Below, one piece after another: positions 43,216 to 53,145 of a DNA stretch of 64,000 nt; within the stretch, counting starts at the first letter, position 1; every line of letters begins with the position of its first letter. The notes below the pieces were generated by a model, which had not been told where the DNA came from, did not search any database, and saw nothing but the letters and a program-made list of their open reading frames with translations. Made by a program: the position numbers and the translations under genes. The stretch is from Sphingobium sp. V4 (GTDB lineage Bacteria > Pseudomonadota > Alphaproteobacteria > Sphingomonadales > Sphingomonadaceae), in contig NZ_CP081001.1 of NCBI RefSeq assembly GCF_029590555.1, forward strand, positions 2,046,001 to 2,110,000. Reading direction: 5' to 3'.

Positions 43216-45261
43216 ATGAGGATGAACCCCGTGTCCGGATTAGCCGAGAGAATCGCCGCGCAGGGACCGCTGGGCAAGCTCACCGCGGCCCTCGACGGCG
43301 CGTCGCCGCTCGGGCCGGTCGACGGCTGGTCGCCCATCCTCGTTTCCACAGTCCAGCTGATGCTGTCATCCCGGGCGGAAATCGTGCTCTTCTGGGGGCA
43401 GCAGCTCTGCGCCCTGTACAATGATGCCTATGCGCCCACCATCGGCGACAAACATCCGCATGCGCTGGGGCGTCCGGCGCGGGACGGCTGGGCCGAACTG
43501 TGGGACGATCTGGGGCCGTTGCTGCAATCGGTGCTGGAGCAGGGCAAGACGATCCACGCCAAGGATCGCCCCTTCTATATCGAACGCGACAAGGGACGCG
43601 GGGAGGAAGTGTTTTTCGACATTTCCTATTCGCCCGTGTTCGAAGCGGACGGCTCGATCGGCGGCGTGTTATGCATCGTCAGTGAAACCACGCGCCGCGT
43701 CCTGGCCGAGCGGCAGACGACAGCCGAGCGCGATCGGCTCTGGTCGCTGGCCCGCGACCCTTTCCTGATCACCGACACGAATGGCATCTGGCTCGCCGCC
43801 AGCCCGGCCTGGAGCGACATATTAGGCTGGCCGCTCGACCAGTTGGTGGGGAGCGACGCCCGATGGATCGAGCATCCCGACGACATCGCCCGGACGCGCG
43901 CGCAATTGGGCGACATCCTGTCCGGTGACGCGTCGCCCCGATACGAAAACCGCTACCGGACCACAGACGGTCTGTACCGCACCTTCAGCTGGACCTCCGT
44001 TCTTGACGGGGACCGTATCTATTGCGTCGCCCGCGACGTCACCGAGCATCGCGCCGAAGCCCGCGCCCGCGCCGAGGCCGAGGCCGCGCTGCGCCAGGCG
44101 CAGAAGATGGAAACGCTGGGCCAGTTGACCGGCGGGGTCGCGCACGACTTCAACAATCTGCTCCAGGTCGTCACCGGCAATCTGGAACTGCTGCAACGCA
44201 GCCTGCCGACGGACCCGCCGCGCCTCAAACGGGCCGCGGACAATGCCATGGCCGGAGCGGAGCGCGCGGCGATCCTGACCCAGCGCCTGCTCGCCTTCTC
44301 CCGCCGCCAGCCGCTCAGTCCGCAGCCCATGGACCCCAACCGGCTGATCGCCGGCATGTCCGATCTGTTCCAGCGGACACTGGGCGAGACGATAGAGGTC
44401 CGCAGCGTGCCGCAGGAGGGTGCCTGGACGATCGAGGTCGACCACAACCAGATGGAGAATGCGCTGCTCAACCTGGCGGTCAATGCGCGCGACGCGATGC
44501 CGGGCGGCGGCAAACTCGACATCGAAATAGACAATATCGAGATCGATTCCGCGCAGGCCGTGCGCGACGGCGAGATGCCGCCCGGCCAATATGTGCGGAT
44601 CAGCCTGTCCGATAGCGGCGCGGGCATGGACGCCGACACGCTGCGCCATGCGGTCGAGCCATTCTTCACCACCAAGGATGTCGGGCGCGGCACGGGCCTG
44701 GGCCTGTCCATGGTCTATGGCTTCATCAAACAATCTGGCGGCCATTTGCAGGTCTATTCCGAACCCGGCCAGGGCACCTGCGTCAAGCTCTACCTGCCCC
44801 GCCATCATGGCGTGCCGCCGGTCGAGAACAGCGACGAGCCTACCCCTCCACAGACGATCGGCGGCACGGAGACGATCCTGCTGTGCGAGGATGACGACAA
44901 TGTGCGCGCCTATTCGGCCGCTGTTCTGCGCGATCTGGGCTATCGGGTGGTGGAGGCCGGCGATGCAGCGCAGGCGCTCGGCGCGCTCGGCATCGCGACG
45001 CACCCGATTGACCTGCTCTTCACCGATGTCGTGCTGCCCGGCGGCATGAGCGGCGCCGATCTTGCCCGCGAAGCGCATATCCGCGCCCCGGACCTCAAGA
45101 TCCTCTTCACCACCGGCTATGCCCGCAACGCCATCATCCACCAAGGTCGGCTCGAGGCGGGCGTCGAACTGCTCACAAAGCCGTTCACCTATTCCGAACT
45201 GGCGGCGAAGGTGCGCGCCATGCTGGACCGCCATCCGGGCCAGGCGGATCAGCGGCCCTGA
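43216..45261 (+). CDS. Hybrid histidine kinase with two PAS-type domains and receiver
   Basis: 681-residue cytoplasmic signalling protein with no membrane segment. An N-terminal PAS/GAF-like domain (about 30-165, VLFWGQQLCALYNDAYAPTI), a PAS domain (about 172-275, PFLITDTNGIWLAASPAWSD), HisKA with H310 in GQLTGGVAHDFNNLLQVVTG, an HATPase_c domain (N box NQMENALLNLAVNARDAM; GRGTGLGLSMV), and a C-terminal receiver with acceptor Asp604 (LLFTDVVLP). The stimulus and final output are unknown. It stands alone, divergent from ctaA. Start is the first of two ATGs (43216, 43222); GAG lies just upstream. Confidence 0.9.
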   Translation: MRMNPVSGLAERIAAQGPLGKLTAALDGASPLGPVDGWSPILVSTVQLMLSSRAEIVLFWGQQLCALYNDAYAPTIGDKHPHALGRPARDGWAELWDDLGPLLQSVLEQGKTIHAKDRPFYIERDKGRGEEVFFDISYSPVFEADGSIGGVLCIVSETTRRVLAERQTTAERDRLWSLARDPFLITDTNGIWLAASPAWSDILGWPLDQLVGSDARWIEHPDDIARTRAQLGDILSGDASPRYENRYRTTDGLYRTFSWTSVLDGDRIYCVARDVTEHRAEARARAEAEAALRQAQKMETLGQLTGGVAHDFNNLLQVVTGNLELLQRSLPTDPPRLKRAADNAMAGAERAAILTQRLLAFSRRQPLSPQPMDPNRLIAGMSDLFQRTLGETIEVRSVPQEGAWTIEVDHNQMENALLNLAVNARDAMPGGGKLDIEIDNIEIDSAQAVRDGEMPPGQYVRISLSDSGAGMDADTLRHAVEPFFTTKDVGRGTGLGLSMVYGFIKQSGGHLQVYSEPGQGTCVKLYLPRHHGVPPVENSDEPTPPQTIGGTETILLCEDDDNVRAYSAAVLRDLGYRVVEAGDAAQALGALGIATHPIDLLFTDVVLPGGMSGADLAREAHIRAPDLKILFTTGYARNAIIHQGRLEAGVELLTKPFTYSELAAKVRAMLDRHPGQADQRP

Positions 45262-45389
45262 TCCGCCGCGCCTTGTCGTGCCGAATTTCCGCCTTTTCCG
45301 CGCCATGCATCCTTGAAATAGTATTTGTATGAGTATATCGGAGAGGCGAGCGCGCATAAGCGCCCCGTCTTTTTCGTCAGGATGCCCCA

Positions 45390-47192
45390 ATGAGCGATTC
45401 GCCCAAGACTGCCCCCAAGCTGCGCAGCCGCGCCTGGTTCGACAACCCCGACAATATCGACATGACCTCGCTCTATCTGGAGCGCTACCTGAATTTCGGC
45501 TTGAGCCTTGAGGAACTGCGTAGCGGCAAGCCGATCATCGGCATCGCCCAGACCGGCAGCGACCTCAGCCCCTGTAACCGCCACCATATCGTGCTGGCCG
45601 AACGTATGCGCGAAGGTATCCGCGAAATGGGCGGCATCGCGCTGGAATTTCCGGTCCATCCGATCCAGGAAACCGGCAAGCGCCCGACCGCCGGCCTCGA
45701 CCGCAACCTCGCCTATCTGGGCCTGGTCGAAGCCATTTACGGCTACCCGCTGGACGGCGTCATCCTGACCACCGGCTGCGACAAGACCACGCCCGCGCTG
45801 CTGATGGCGGCCGCCACCGTCAACATTCCCGCGATCGCCCTGTCGGTCGGCCCGATGCTGAACGGATGGCACAAGGGTGAGCGCACCGGGTCGGGCACGA
45901 TCGTGTGGCATGGCCGCCAGTTGCTGGCCGCCGGAAAGATCGATGAGGAAGGTTTCATCAAGCTCGTCGCCTCCTCCGCGCCCTCGACCGGCTATTGCAA
46001 CACCATGGGCACGGCATCGACCATGAACAGCCTCGCCGAAGCGCTGGGCATGATGCTGCCCGGTTCGGCGGCGATCCCCGCCCCCTATCGCGACCGTCAG
46101 GAAGCCGCCTACCGCACCGGCAAGCGCATCGTCGAAATGGTGCATGAGGATCTCAAGCCCTCCGACATCATGACGCTCGATGCCTTCCACAATGCCATCC
46201 TCGTCAATTCGGCGATCGGCGGGTCGACCAACGCGCCGATCCACCTCGCCGCCATCGCCCGCCACATGGGCGTCGACCTGCCGCTCAAGGATTGGGAGAC
46301 GGTCGGGCACAAGGTGCCGCTGCTGGTGAACCTCCAGCCCGCAGGCGAATATCTGGGCGAGGATTATTATCGCGCCGGCGGCGTCCCCGCCGTCGTCAGC
46401 CAGTTGATCGAACAGGGGCTGATCCGCGAAGGCGCGATGACCGTCAATGGCAAAACCATGGGCGAAAATTGCAAGGGCGTGGAGATCGAGGATGAAAAGG
46501 TCATCCGCCCCTTTGGCCAGCCGCTCAAGGAAGAGGCCGGCTTCCTGGTCCTGTCAGGCAATCTTTTCGACGCCGCGGTCATGAAGACCAGCGTCATCAG
46601 CGAGGAATTCCGTCAGCGCTACCTGTCCAACCCCGACGATCCGGAGGCCTTTGAAGGCCCGGCGGTCGTGTTCGACGGGCCGGAGGATTACCATCACCGG
46701 ATCGACGATCCGGCGACCGGCATCACCGCCGACACCTTGCTGTTCATGCGCGGCGCCGGCCCGATCGGCTATCCGGGCGCGGCGGAAGTCGTGAACATGC
46801 GTCCGCCCGCCTATCTCATCACCGAAGGCGTCAGCGCCCTGCCCTGCATCGGCGACGGCCGCCAGTCGGGCACCAGCGGCAGCCCTTCGATCCTGAACGC
46901 CTCGCCCGAAGCGGCGGCGATGGGCGGTCTTGCCCTGCTGGAAACCGGCGATCGGGTCCGCATGGACTTGAAGGCCGGCACGGTGAACGTGCTGATTTCG
47001 GACGAGGAACTGGAAGCGCGCCGGGCCAGGCTGGTCGCCGAGGGCGGGTATAAATATCCGGCTTCGCAGACCCCGTGGCAGGAAATCCAGCGCTCGGTCG
47101 TCGGCCAGATGAACACCGGCGCGATCCTGGAGGGCGCGGAGAAATATCAGCGTATCGCCCAGACCATGGGCCTGCCGCGCGACAACCATTGA
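45390..47192 (+). CDS. IlvD/Edd-family sugar-acid dehydratase
   Basis: 600 residues, the length of the L-arabinonate/D-xylonate dehydratase branch, not of IlvD or Edd. Three cluster cysteines C62 (LSPCNRHH), C130 ([10 protein letters not shown], with the neighbouring Lys) and C203 ([10 protein letters not shown]) match the [2Fe-2S]-type sugar-acid dehydratases; the order is the same as in characterised members. It would convert an aldonate to a 2-keto-3-deoxy acid. It leads a cluster with an aldehyde dehydrogenase, a Gfo/Idh oxidoreductase and a GntR regulator. Confidence 0.9.
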   Translation: MSDSPKTAPKLRSRAWFDNPDNIDMTSLYLERYLNFGLSLEELRSGKPIIGIAQTGSDLSPCNRHHIVLAERMREGIREMGGIALEFPVHPIQETGKRPTAGLDRNLAYLGLVEAIYGYPLDGVILTTGCDKTTPALLMAAATVNIPAIALSVGPMLNGWHKGERTGSGTIVWHGRQLLAAGKIDEEGFIKLVASSAPSTGYCNTMGTASTMNSLAEALGMMLPGSAAIPAPYRDRQEAAYRTGKRIVEMVHEDLKPSDIMTLDAFHNAILVNSAIGGSTNAPIHLAAIARHMGVDLPLKDWETVGHKVPLLVNLQPAGEYLGEDYYRAGGVPAVVSQLIEQGLIREGAMTVNGKTMGENCKGVEIEDEKVIRPFGQPLKEEAGFLVLSGNLFDAAVMKTSVISEEFRQRYLSNPDDPEAFEGPAVVFDGPEDYHHRIDDPATGITADTLLFMRGAGPIGYPGAAEVVNMRPPAYLITEGVSALPCIGDGRQSGTSGSPSILNASPEAAAMGGLALLETGDRVRMDLKAGTVNVLISDEELEARRARLVAEGGYKYPASQTPWQEIQRSVVGQMNTGAILEGAEKYQRIAQTMGLPRDNH

Positions 47193-47219
47193 TATCGGCA
47201 CCGAGCCATTGAATCAGGC

Positions 47220-47263
47220 GGGGCGGCACGCCATCTGACGGCCGCCCCATCCTCCCGATTTTT
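47220..47263 (+). terminator. Weak intrinsic terminator within the sugar-acid cluster
   Basis: GGGGCGGC (47220-47227) pairs with GCCGCCCC (47241-47248) around a 13-base loop; TTTTT follows at 47259-47263, ten bases after the stem. It separates the dehydratase from the dehydrogenase and may cause partial termination. Confidence 0.4.
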
Positions 47264-47347
47264 GCATCGCTTGTGCCGGAAAACGAACCGTCCTTTCCCG
47301 GCGCGATCGTCTAGCCAGACCTTTCTGAACCCCTTCAGGAGAAGACC

Positions 47348-48925
47348 ATGTTCAACGGAGCCATCCTCATCGGCGCGAGCGAGCGCCAAGGCGGCGAGCC
47401 TTTCTACGCCATAAACCCGGCCACCGGCGCGAAGGGCGATGTCGCCTTCTCCAGCGCCATGCCCGCTGAAGTCGAGGAAGCCGCCGCGCTGGCCGACGCC
47501 GCGTTCGAAAGCTTCTCCACCCTGTCGCCCGAAGCCCGCGCAACCTTCATGGAAAGCGTCGCCGACAATATCGTCGCGATCGGCGACCTGCTGATCGAAA
47601 CCGCCATGGCCGAAACCGGCCTGCCGCGCGCCCGCCTGGAAGGCGAGCGTGGCCGCACCGTCGGCCAGCTGCGCCTGTTCGCTTCCTATGTGCGCCTGGG
47701 CGACTGGCTGGACGCCACCATCGACAAGGCGCTGCCGGAGCGCGCGCCACTGCCGCGCGCGGACCTGCGCCGCGTCAACCATTCGGTCGGCCCCGTGGCC
47801 GTGTTCGGCGCGTCCAACTTCCCGCTCGCCTTCTCGGTCGCGGGTGGTGACACCGCCGCTGCCTTCGCCGCCGGCTCGCCCGTCGTCGTCAAGGGCCACA
47901 GCGCCCACCCCGGCACCGGCGAACTGGTCGCCCGCGCCATCCAGGCGGCGGTCAAGAGCTGCGGCCTGCATGAAGGCGTCTTCTCCTACCTGCCGGGCAA
48001 CAACCGCGCGCTGGGCGGTTCGCTTGTCGCCGATCCCCGGATCAAGGCGGTCGGCTTCACCGGCTCGCGCGGTGGCGGCACGGCGCTGATGAAGATCGCC
48101 GCCGAACGCCCTGAACCGATCCCGGTCTATGCCGAGATGTCGTCGATCAACCCGGTCGTTCTGCTGCCCGGCGCCCTTGCTTCGCGCGCCGAAGCGATGG
48201 GCACCGCGTTCGTCGGTTCGCTGACCATGGGTTCGGGCCAGTTCTGCACCAACCCCGGCCTGGTGATCGCGCTCGACGGCCCGGATCTCGACACGTTCGT
48301 TGCCGCCGCCGCTGCCGCCCTGTCGGGCGCCGCGCCGCAGGTCATGCTGACGCCGGGCATCCACGACGCCTATGAAAAGGGCGTGGCCGCCCTCGCCGGC
48401 GCGCCAGGCGTCACCACCGTCGCCCGCGGCACCGATCCGGAAGGCTGCAACCGTGGCCAGGCCGCCTTCTTCTCGACCGACAGCGCGACCTTCTCGTCCA
48501 ACCCGGTCCTCGCCGAAGAAGTGTTCGGTTCGTCGTCCGTGCTCATCCGCTGCTCCAGCATCGAAGAGATCATCGCGACCATCGCCGGCCTGGAAGGCCA
48601 GCTGACCGCAACGCTCCAGATCGGCGAAGGCGATGAAGGCGACGCGGCGAAGCTGCTGCCTACCCTGTCGCGGAAGGTGGGTCGCATCCTGACCAACGGC
48701 TGGCCCACCGGCGTCGAAGTGACCCATGCTATGGTCCATGGCGGTCCCTTCCCGTCGACGGCCGACGGCCGTTCGACATCGGTCGGCACGCTGGCGATGA
48801 TGCGCTTCCTGCGCCCCGTCTGCTATCAGGACGTGCCCGACGCGCTGCTGCCCGCCGCGCTTCAGGACGCCAACCCCTGGGGCCTGACGCGCCGCATCGA
48901 AGGCAAGCTGGAAGTCGCAGCATGA
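47348..48925 (+). CDS. 2,5-dioxovalerate (ketoglutarate semialdehyde) dehydrogenase
   Basis: 525-residue NADP-type aldehyde dehydrogenase: NFPLAFSVAGGDTAAAFAAG, VKGHSAHPGT, FTGSRGGGTALMK, catalytic Glu in VYAEMSSINPV and Cys in MGSGQFCTNPG. The insertion pattern and FAIxSVAGGDTAAA sequence match the subgroup that oxidises alpha-ketoglutarate semialdehyde at the end of Weimberg-type pathways. It follows the sugar-acid dehydratase 155 bases downstream and its stop overlaps the next start. An AGGAGAAG site precedes the ATG. Confidence 0.88.
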   Translation: MFNGAILIGASERQGGEPFYAINPATGAKGDVAFSSAMPAEVEEAAALADAAFESFSTLSPEARATFMESVADNIVAIGDLLIETAMAETGLPRARLEGERGRTVGQLRLFASYVRLGDWLDATIDKALPERAPLPRADLRRVNHSVGPVAVFGASNFPLAFSVAGGDTAAAFAAGSPVVVKGHSAHPGTGELVARAIQAAVKSCGLHEGVFSYLPGNNRALGGSLVADPRIKAVGFTGSRGGGTALMKIAAERPEPIPVYAEMSSINPVVLLPGALASRAEAMGTAFVGSLTMGSGQFCTNPGLVIALDGPDLDTFVAAAAAALSGAAPQVMLTPGIHDAYEKGVAALAGAPGVTTVARGTDPEGCNRGQAAFFSTDSATFSSNPVLAEEVFGSSSVLIRCSSIEEIIATIAGLEGQLTATLQIGEGDEGDAAKLLPTLSRKVGRILTNGWPTGVEVTHAMVHGGPFPSTADGRSTSVGTLAMMRFLRPVCYQDVPDALLPAALQDANPWGLTRRIEGKLEVAA

Positions 48926-49845
48926 CGATCCGGGCAGGTCTGGTAGGCCTCGGCAAGATCGCGCGCGACCAGCATCTGCCCGCGATTCTGAAGGTCGACG
49001 GCATCGATCTGGTCGCCGTCGCCAGCCGCAACGCGCAGGGCGAGGGGGTGAATAACTACCCCGACCTCGGCGCGATGCTGGCGGGCGAGCCGGACCTCGA
49101 TGCCGTCATCCTCTGTCAGCCGCCGCAGGTCCGTTATTCTGCGGCCCGGCAGGCGTTGCTGGCAGGCAAGCATGTCTTCCTGGAAAAGCCGCCGGGCGCG
49201 ACCGTTTCCGAAGTGGAGGCGCTGACCGCCCTCGCCAAGGCGCAGGGGGTCACGCTCTATGCCAGCTGGCACAGCCGCTACGCCGCCGCCGTGGCGCAGG
49301 CCAAGGGCTGGATCGCCGAACGGACGATCCGGCGCATTTCGATCCAGTGGCGCGAGGATGTCCGCCACTGGCATCCCGGCCAGCCCTGGATCTGGGAAGC
49401 GGGCGGCTTCGGCGTGTTCGATCCTGGCATCAACGCCCTGTCGATCCTGACCGAGATCGTGCCCGAACCCGTCACCGTCCTTTCCGCCAGCCTCGAGGTG
49501 CCGGAAAACAAGGACGCGCCGATCGGTGCGACCCTGGCCATGGCGACGGCGTCCGGCGCGCCGATCGACACCGTGTTCGACTGGCGCCAGACCGGCCCGC
49601 AGACCTGGGACATCGCGGTCGAGACCGACACGGGCAGCCTGCTCCTGTCCGAGGGCGGCAACACGCTGCGGCTCGACGGCGAGGTGCAGCTGAAGGCGCC
49701 GGACGAGGAATATCCGGCCATGTATCGCCGTTTCGTCGGCCTGGTGGCGGACAAGGCGATCGACGCCGACACGGCGCCGCTGCGGCTGGTGGCGGATGCC
49801 TTCCTTTGCGGACGGCATTGCCCTACGGCTGCTTTCGAGGATTGA
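48922..49845 (+). CDS. Gfo/Idh/MocA-family sugar 1-dehydrogenase
   Basis: 307-residue NAD(P)-dependent oxidoreductase: Rossmann fold RAGLVGLGKIARDQHLPAIL, HVFLEKPPGATVSEVEAL, and the catalytic region ASWHSRYAAAVAQ. Length and motifs resemble the L-arabinose/D-galactose 1-dehydrogenases of Azospirillum and Pseudomonas. It would oxidise a free aldose to its lactone, the first step upstream of the dehydratase. Its ATG overlaps the aldehyde dehydrogenase stop (ATGA), so the two are coupled. Confidence 0.85.
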   Translation: MTIRAGLVGLGKIARDQHLPAILKVDGIDLVAVASRNAQGEGVNNYPDLGAMLAGEPDLDAVILCQPPQVRYSAARQALLAGKHVFLEKPPGATVSEVEALTALAKAQGVTLYASWHSRYAAAVAQAKGWIAERTIRRISIQWREDVRHWHPGQPWIWEAGGFGVFDPGINALSILTEIVPEPVTVLSASLEVPENKDAPIGATLAMATASGAPIDTVFDWRQTGPQTWDIAVETDTGSLLLSEGGNTLRLDGEVQLKAPDEEYPAMYRRFVGLVADKAIDADTAPLRLVADAFLCGRHCPTAAFED

Positions 49846-49861
49846 TTTACAGGAGGCAGGA

Positions 49862-50605
49862 TTGGGGAGCGAGCGCAAGGACGGACCGGAACGCAAGTTC
49901 GGATCGGACGAAAGCTCGCTCCGCATCCATCAGGCGATCGCCCGCGATCTGGGCACCGCCATATTGACCGGAAAGCACAAGCCGGGCGACCTGTTCGAGG
50001 GCGAGATCGAGGCTGCCGAGCGCCTCCATGTCTCCCGCACCGCCTATCGCGAGGCAGTGCGTATCCTGATCGCCAAGGGGATGCTGGAAAGCCGCCCCAA
50101 GGCCGGCACCCGTGTGCTGCCGCGCGCACGCTGGAACGTGCTGGACCCCGAAATGCTCGCCTGGATGTTCGCGGGCGAGCCGGACAGGGACTTCATCCGC
50201 GACCTGTTCGAACTGCGCGGCGTGATCGAGCCGGCGGCGGCCGAATTCGCCGCCCGCCGTCGCACCGACGGACAACTGGCGATCATGGACGCGGCCCTGG
50301 CGGAAATGGAGCGCTATGGCCTCTCCACCCCCGAAGGCCGGGCCGCCGACCAGCGTTTCCATAACGCGATCCTGGCCGCCACGCATAATGATGCGCTGGA
50401 GGCGCTGGCCAGTTCGGTGGGAGCCGCGGTCAGCTGGACCACCACCTTCAAGCATCGCAAGAAGCTGTTGCCGCGCGACCCGCTGCCCGACCACCAGGCC
50501 GTCCACCGCGCCATCGCCGCCCGCGACACGGCGGCGGCGCGCAACGCCATGGCGGAACTGCTGCGGCTTGCGCTGGCGGACATGGACATCGCCCTGTCAG
50601 AATAG
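49862..50605 (+). CDS. FadR/GntR-family regulator
   Basis: 247 residues: winged helix (about 20-85, GTAILTGKHKPGDLFEGEIE and RTAYREAVRILIAKGMLESR), then an all-helical FadR-C ligand domain (about 105-240) with the His/Asp-rich core (RFHNAILAATHNDALEALAS, DHQAVHRAIAARD). I chose the TTG at 49862, which has AGGAGG five bases upstream. As last gene of the cluster it probably represses the sugar-acid genes in the absence of substrate. Convergent with urtE. Confidence 0.85.
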   Translation: MGSERKDGPERKFGSDESSLRIHQAIARDLGTAILTGKHKPGDLFEGEIEAAERLHVSRTAYREAVRILIAKGMLESRPKAGTRVLPRARWNVLDPEMLAWMFAGEPDRDFIRDLFELRGVIEPAAAEFAARRRTDGQLAIMDAALAEMERYGLSTPEGRAADQRFHNAILAATHNDALEALASSVGAAVSWTTTFKHRKKLLPRDPLPDHQAVHRAIAARDTAAARNAMAELLRLALADMDIALSE

Positions 50606-50648
50606 GCGATCAGTTCATCCGTCCCCTGCAAGGAGCGGATGGACGTCC

Positions 50649-51365
50649 CTAAATCTGCACCAGATGCGCGACATCCTTCGCGCTTTCGTCGGCGATACTG
50701 CCCTGGCGGATGATCCGGCCATTCTGCATCGCGCTGTAGCGGTCGGCGAAGCGCCAGACGAAATCGAGATATTGTTCCACCACCAGCACCGTCATGCCCA
50801 GTTCGTCGCGGACATGGACCAGCGCCGCCTCGATCTGCTGCACGACATTGGGCTGGATGCCCTCGGTCGGCTCGTCGAGCAGCAACAGGCTCGGCTCCCC
50901 GGCCAGCGCCCGGCCGATGGCAAGCTGCTGCTGTTCCCCGCCCGACAGGAAGCCTGCCGCACGGGTTCGGATGTCCCAGAGCTTCGGGAAAAGATCGAAG
51001 ATATGCTGCGGCACCTTCGCCGACCCTCTGCCCCGTCCGGCGAGCGCGGACAGGCCGGTCTCCAGATTTTCCATGACGGTCAGCTGCGGGAAGACATGGC
51101 GGCCCTGCGGCACGAAGCCGATGCCGGCGCGCGACCGCTTGTGCGCGGGGAAGCTGCCAATGTCCTGCCCGTCGAATCGGATCGTGCCGCCGACCGCCGG
51201 GCGTGTGCCCATGATCGCATGTAGCAAGGTCGTCTTGCCGACGCCGTTGCGGCCGATCAGTGCCATCACCTGCCCCCGCTCCAGCGTCAGGTCGACGTCC
51301 CACAGCACCTGGCTCTGGCCATAGGCGCTCGACAGGGCGGTGATTTCGATCAGCGGCGCGCTCAT
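50649..51365 (-). CDS. urtE: Urea ABC transporter ATP-binding protein UrtE
   Basis: 238-residue cytoplasmic ATPase: Walker A GRNGVGKTT, signature LSGGEQQQLAIGRALAGEP, Walker B LLLLDEPTEGIQPNVV. The EGIQPN sequence after Walker B is the pattern seen in UrtE versus the similar LivF proteins. It ends a five-gene urt unit. Its ATG overlaps the urtD stop (ATGA). Confidence 0.92.
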   Translation of the reverse strand: MSAPLIEITALSSAYGQSQVLWDVDLTLERGQVMALIGRNGVGKTTLLHAIMGTRPAVGGTIRFDGQDIGSFPAHKRSRAGIGFVPQGRHVFPQLTVMENLETGLSALAGRGRGSAKVPQHIFDLFPKLWDIRTRAAGFLSGGEQQQLAIGRALAGEPSLLLLDEPTEGIQPNVVQQIEAALVHVRDELGMTVLVVEQYLDFVWRFADRYSAMQNGRIIRQGSIADESAKDVAHLVQI

Positions 51366-52120
51366 GCGGTATGGCCCAGATAGACGGCGGCGACTTCCGG
51401 GTCGGCGCGGACCTCGGCGATGCTGCCCTGCTTGAGGAACTTGCCCTGGTGCATGACGGTGACGGGGGCGGCGAGTTGTTCGACGAAGCTCATGTCATGG
51501 TCGATGACGAGGACGGTCCGGCTGACGCCGAGGCCATGGATCAGTTCCGCCGTGCGGCTGGTTTCCGCCGGGCCCATGCCCGCGGTCGGCTCGTCCAGCA
51601 GCAGCAGTTGCGCGCCGGTCGCCACGACCATCGCGATCTCCAGCCATTGTTTCTCGCCATGGGCGAGCGTCCCTGCCTCTACCCCGGCCCTGTGGGTCAG
51701 GCCGACGCTATCGAGCGCTTCCTCCACCGCCTGGCGTTCCTCCGCCGGGATGCCGGTGCCCAGGCTCTTCCACCAGCGCCGGTCGCGCCGTGCGGCCAGC
51801 GCCAGATTGTCGCGCACACTCAAGGTCGGCAGCACGCCGGGCGCCTGGAACTTGCGGCAGATGCCGCGCGCGACGATCTGCTGTTCGGGCAGGCGCTGAA
51901 TCTCCTCGCCCCTGAAGATCACGCGGCCGGTGCTGGGGCGCACCCGGCCGATAATCGTGTCGCAGAGCGTCGACTTGCCCGCGCCATTGGGGCCGATCAC
52001 CACGCGGGTCTCGCCCCGGTTGAGCGTCATGCTGAAATTGTCGAGCGCCTTGAAGCCGCTATAGTCGATAGTCACGCCATCGACGCTGAGCAGCAGGTCG
52101 GAAACGGCCGAACCGCTCAT
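51362..52120 (-). CDS. urtD: Urea ABC transporter ATP-binding protein UrtD
   Basis: 252-residue ATPase: Walker A GPNGAGKSTLCDTIIGRVRP, then the characteristic IVARGICRKFQAPGVLPTLS, signature LAHGEKQWLEIAMVVATGAQ, and Walker B LLLLDEPTAGMGPAE. The GEKQWLEI signature is typical of UrtD. ATG overlaps the urtC stop. Confidence 0.92.
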   Translation of the reverse strand: MSGSAVSDLLLSVDGVTIDYSGFKALDNFSMTLNRGETRVVIGPNGAGKSTLCDTIIGRVRPSTGRVIFRGEEIQRLPEQQIVARGICRKFQAPGVLPTLSVRDNLALAARRDRRWWKSLGTGIPAEERQAVEEALDSVGLTHRAGVEAGTLAHGEKQWLEIAMVVATGAQLLLLDEPTAGMGPAETSRTAELIHGLGVSRTVLVIDHDMSFVEQLAAPVTVMHQGKFLKQGSIAEVRADPEVAAVYLGHTA

Positions 52121-53145
52121 GCCGCCCTCCCCTTCGCGAGGCCCGCAAGACCCTGCGGCAACAGGGTAACGACGAAGATGAAGAGCGCGCCCATCAGGTA
52201 GAGCCACAGTTCCGGGAAGGCGCTCGATACCGCGTCGCGCGCAAGGTTGACCAGCAGGGCGCCGGCGATCGCGCCGGCCAGGCTGTAGCGCCCGCCGATC
52301 GCCACCCACACCACCATCTCGATCGAGGGCACGACACCGATCAGCGCGGGCGAGACGACGCCGGCATGGAGGGTGAAGAGCGCGCCGCCGATCCCGGCCA
52401 GCATCGCTGCGATCGCGAAGGCGACGACCTTGAAGGGCGTGGGGCTATAGCCAAGGAAGCGGACGCGATTTTCGCCATCGCGCGCAGCGCGGAGCAATAT
52501 GCCGAAGCGCGAGCCGAGCAGCCAGCGCAGGCCGACGAAAGCCGCGCAGAGGATCGCCAGCGTCACCCAATAGAGGGTCGAGCCGGTGCCGGGGCTGGCA
52601 AGGCCCACGCCGAAGACCGAATAGAAGTCGGTGAGGCCGTTGAAGCCGCCGGTCACATCCTGCCGGCTGATGATGAGGGTGGAAAAGGCCAGCGCCAGCG
52701 CCTGGGTGATGAGCGCGAAATAGGTGCCGCCCACCCGCCGGTGGAACACGGCCCAGGAAAAGAGCGCGCCCGCCAGCGTGGGCACGATCAGGATCGCGGC
52801 GATGGTGAACAGGGGACTTGCGAACGGTTCCCACCAGAAGGGCAGGCTGTCCCGGCCGCTCCAGACCATGAAGTCGGGAATCTCGCCCTGCGGCAGATCG
52901 GCCAGCTTCATGTGCAGGGCGATGGCATAGCCGCCAAGGCCGAAAAAGACCCCCTGCCCGAGGCTTAATATGCCGCCATGCCCCCAGATGAGGACGAGGC
53001 CGAGCGCGAGGATGCCCATCGCCATGAAGCGCGCGAGCAGGTTGAGGTCATAGGCTGACAGGGCGAAGGGCGCGATAAGTCCCAGCGCCAGCAGCGCCCA
53101 AGGCAGGAACGGCTTTATCGGATCGAGGCGGGAGAGGTCAGGCAT
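52117..53145 (-). CDS. urtC: Urea ABC transporter permease UrtC
   Basis: 342-residue inner-membrane permease of the branched-chain amino-acid/urea type: about nine to ten hydrophobic segments, with the EAA-like cytoplasmic loop RAARDGENRVRFLGYSPTPF and GQGVFFGLGGYAIALHMKLA near the N-terminus. The ATG lies inside the end of urtB (8-base overlap). Confidence 0.92.
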   Translation of the reverse strand: MPDLSRLDPIKPFLPWALLALGLIAPFALSAYDLNLLARFMAMGILALGLVLIWGHGGILSLGQGVFFGLGGYAIALHMKLADLPQGEIPDFMVWSGRDSLPFWWEPFASPLFTIAAILIVPTLAGALFSWAVFHRRVGGTYFALITQALALAFSTLIISRQDVTGGFNGLTDFYSVFGVGLASPGTGSTLYWVTLAILCAAFVGLRWLLGSRFGILLRAARDGENRVRFLGYSPTPFKVVAFAIAAMLAGIGGALFTLHAGVVSPALIGVVPSIEMVVWVAIGGRYSLAGAIAGALLVNLARDAVSSAFPELWLYLMGALFIFVVTLLPQGLAGLAKGRAA

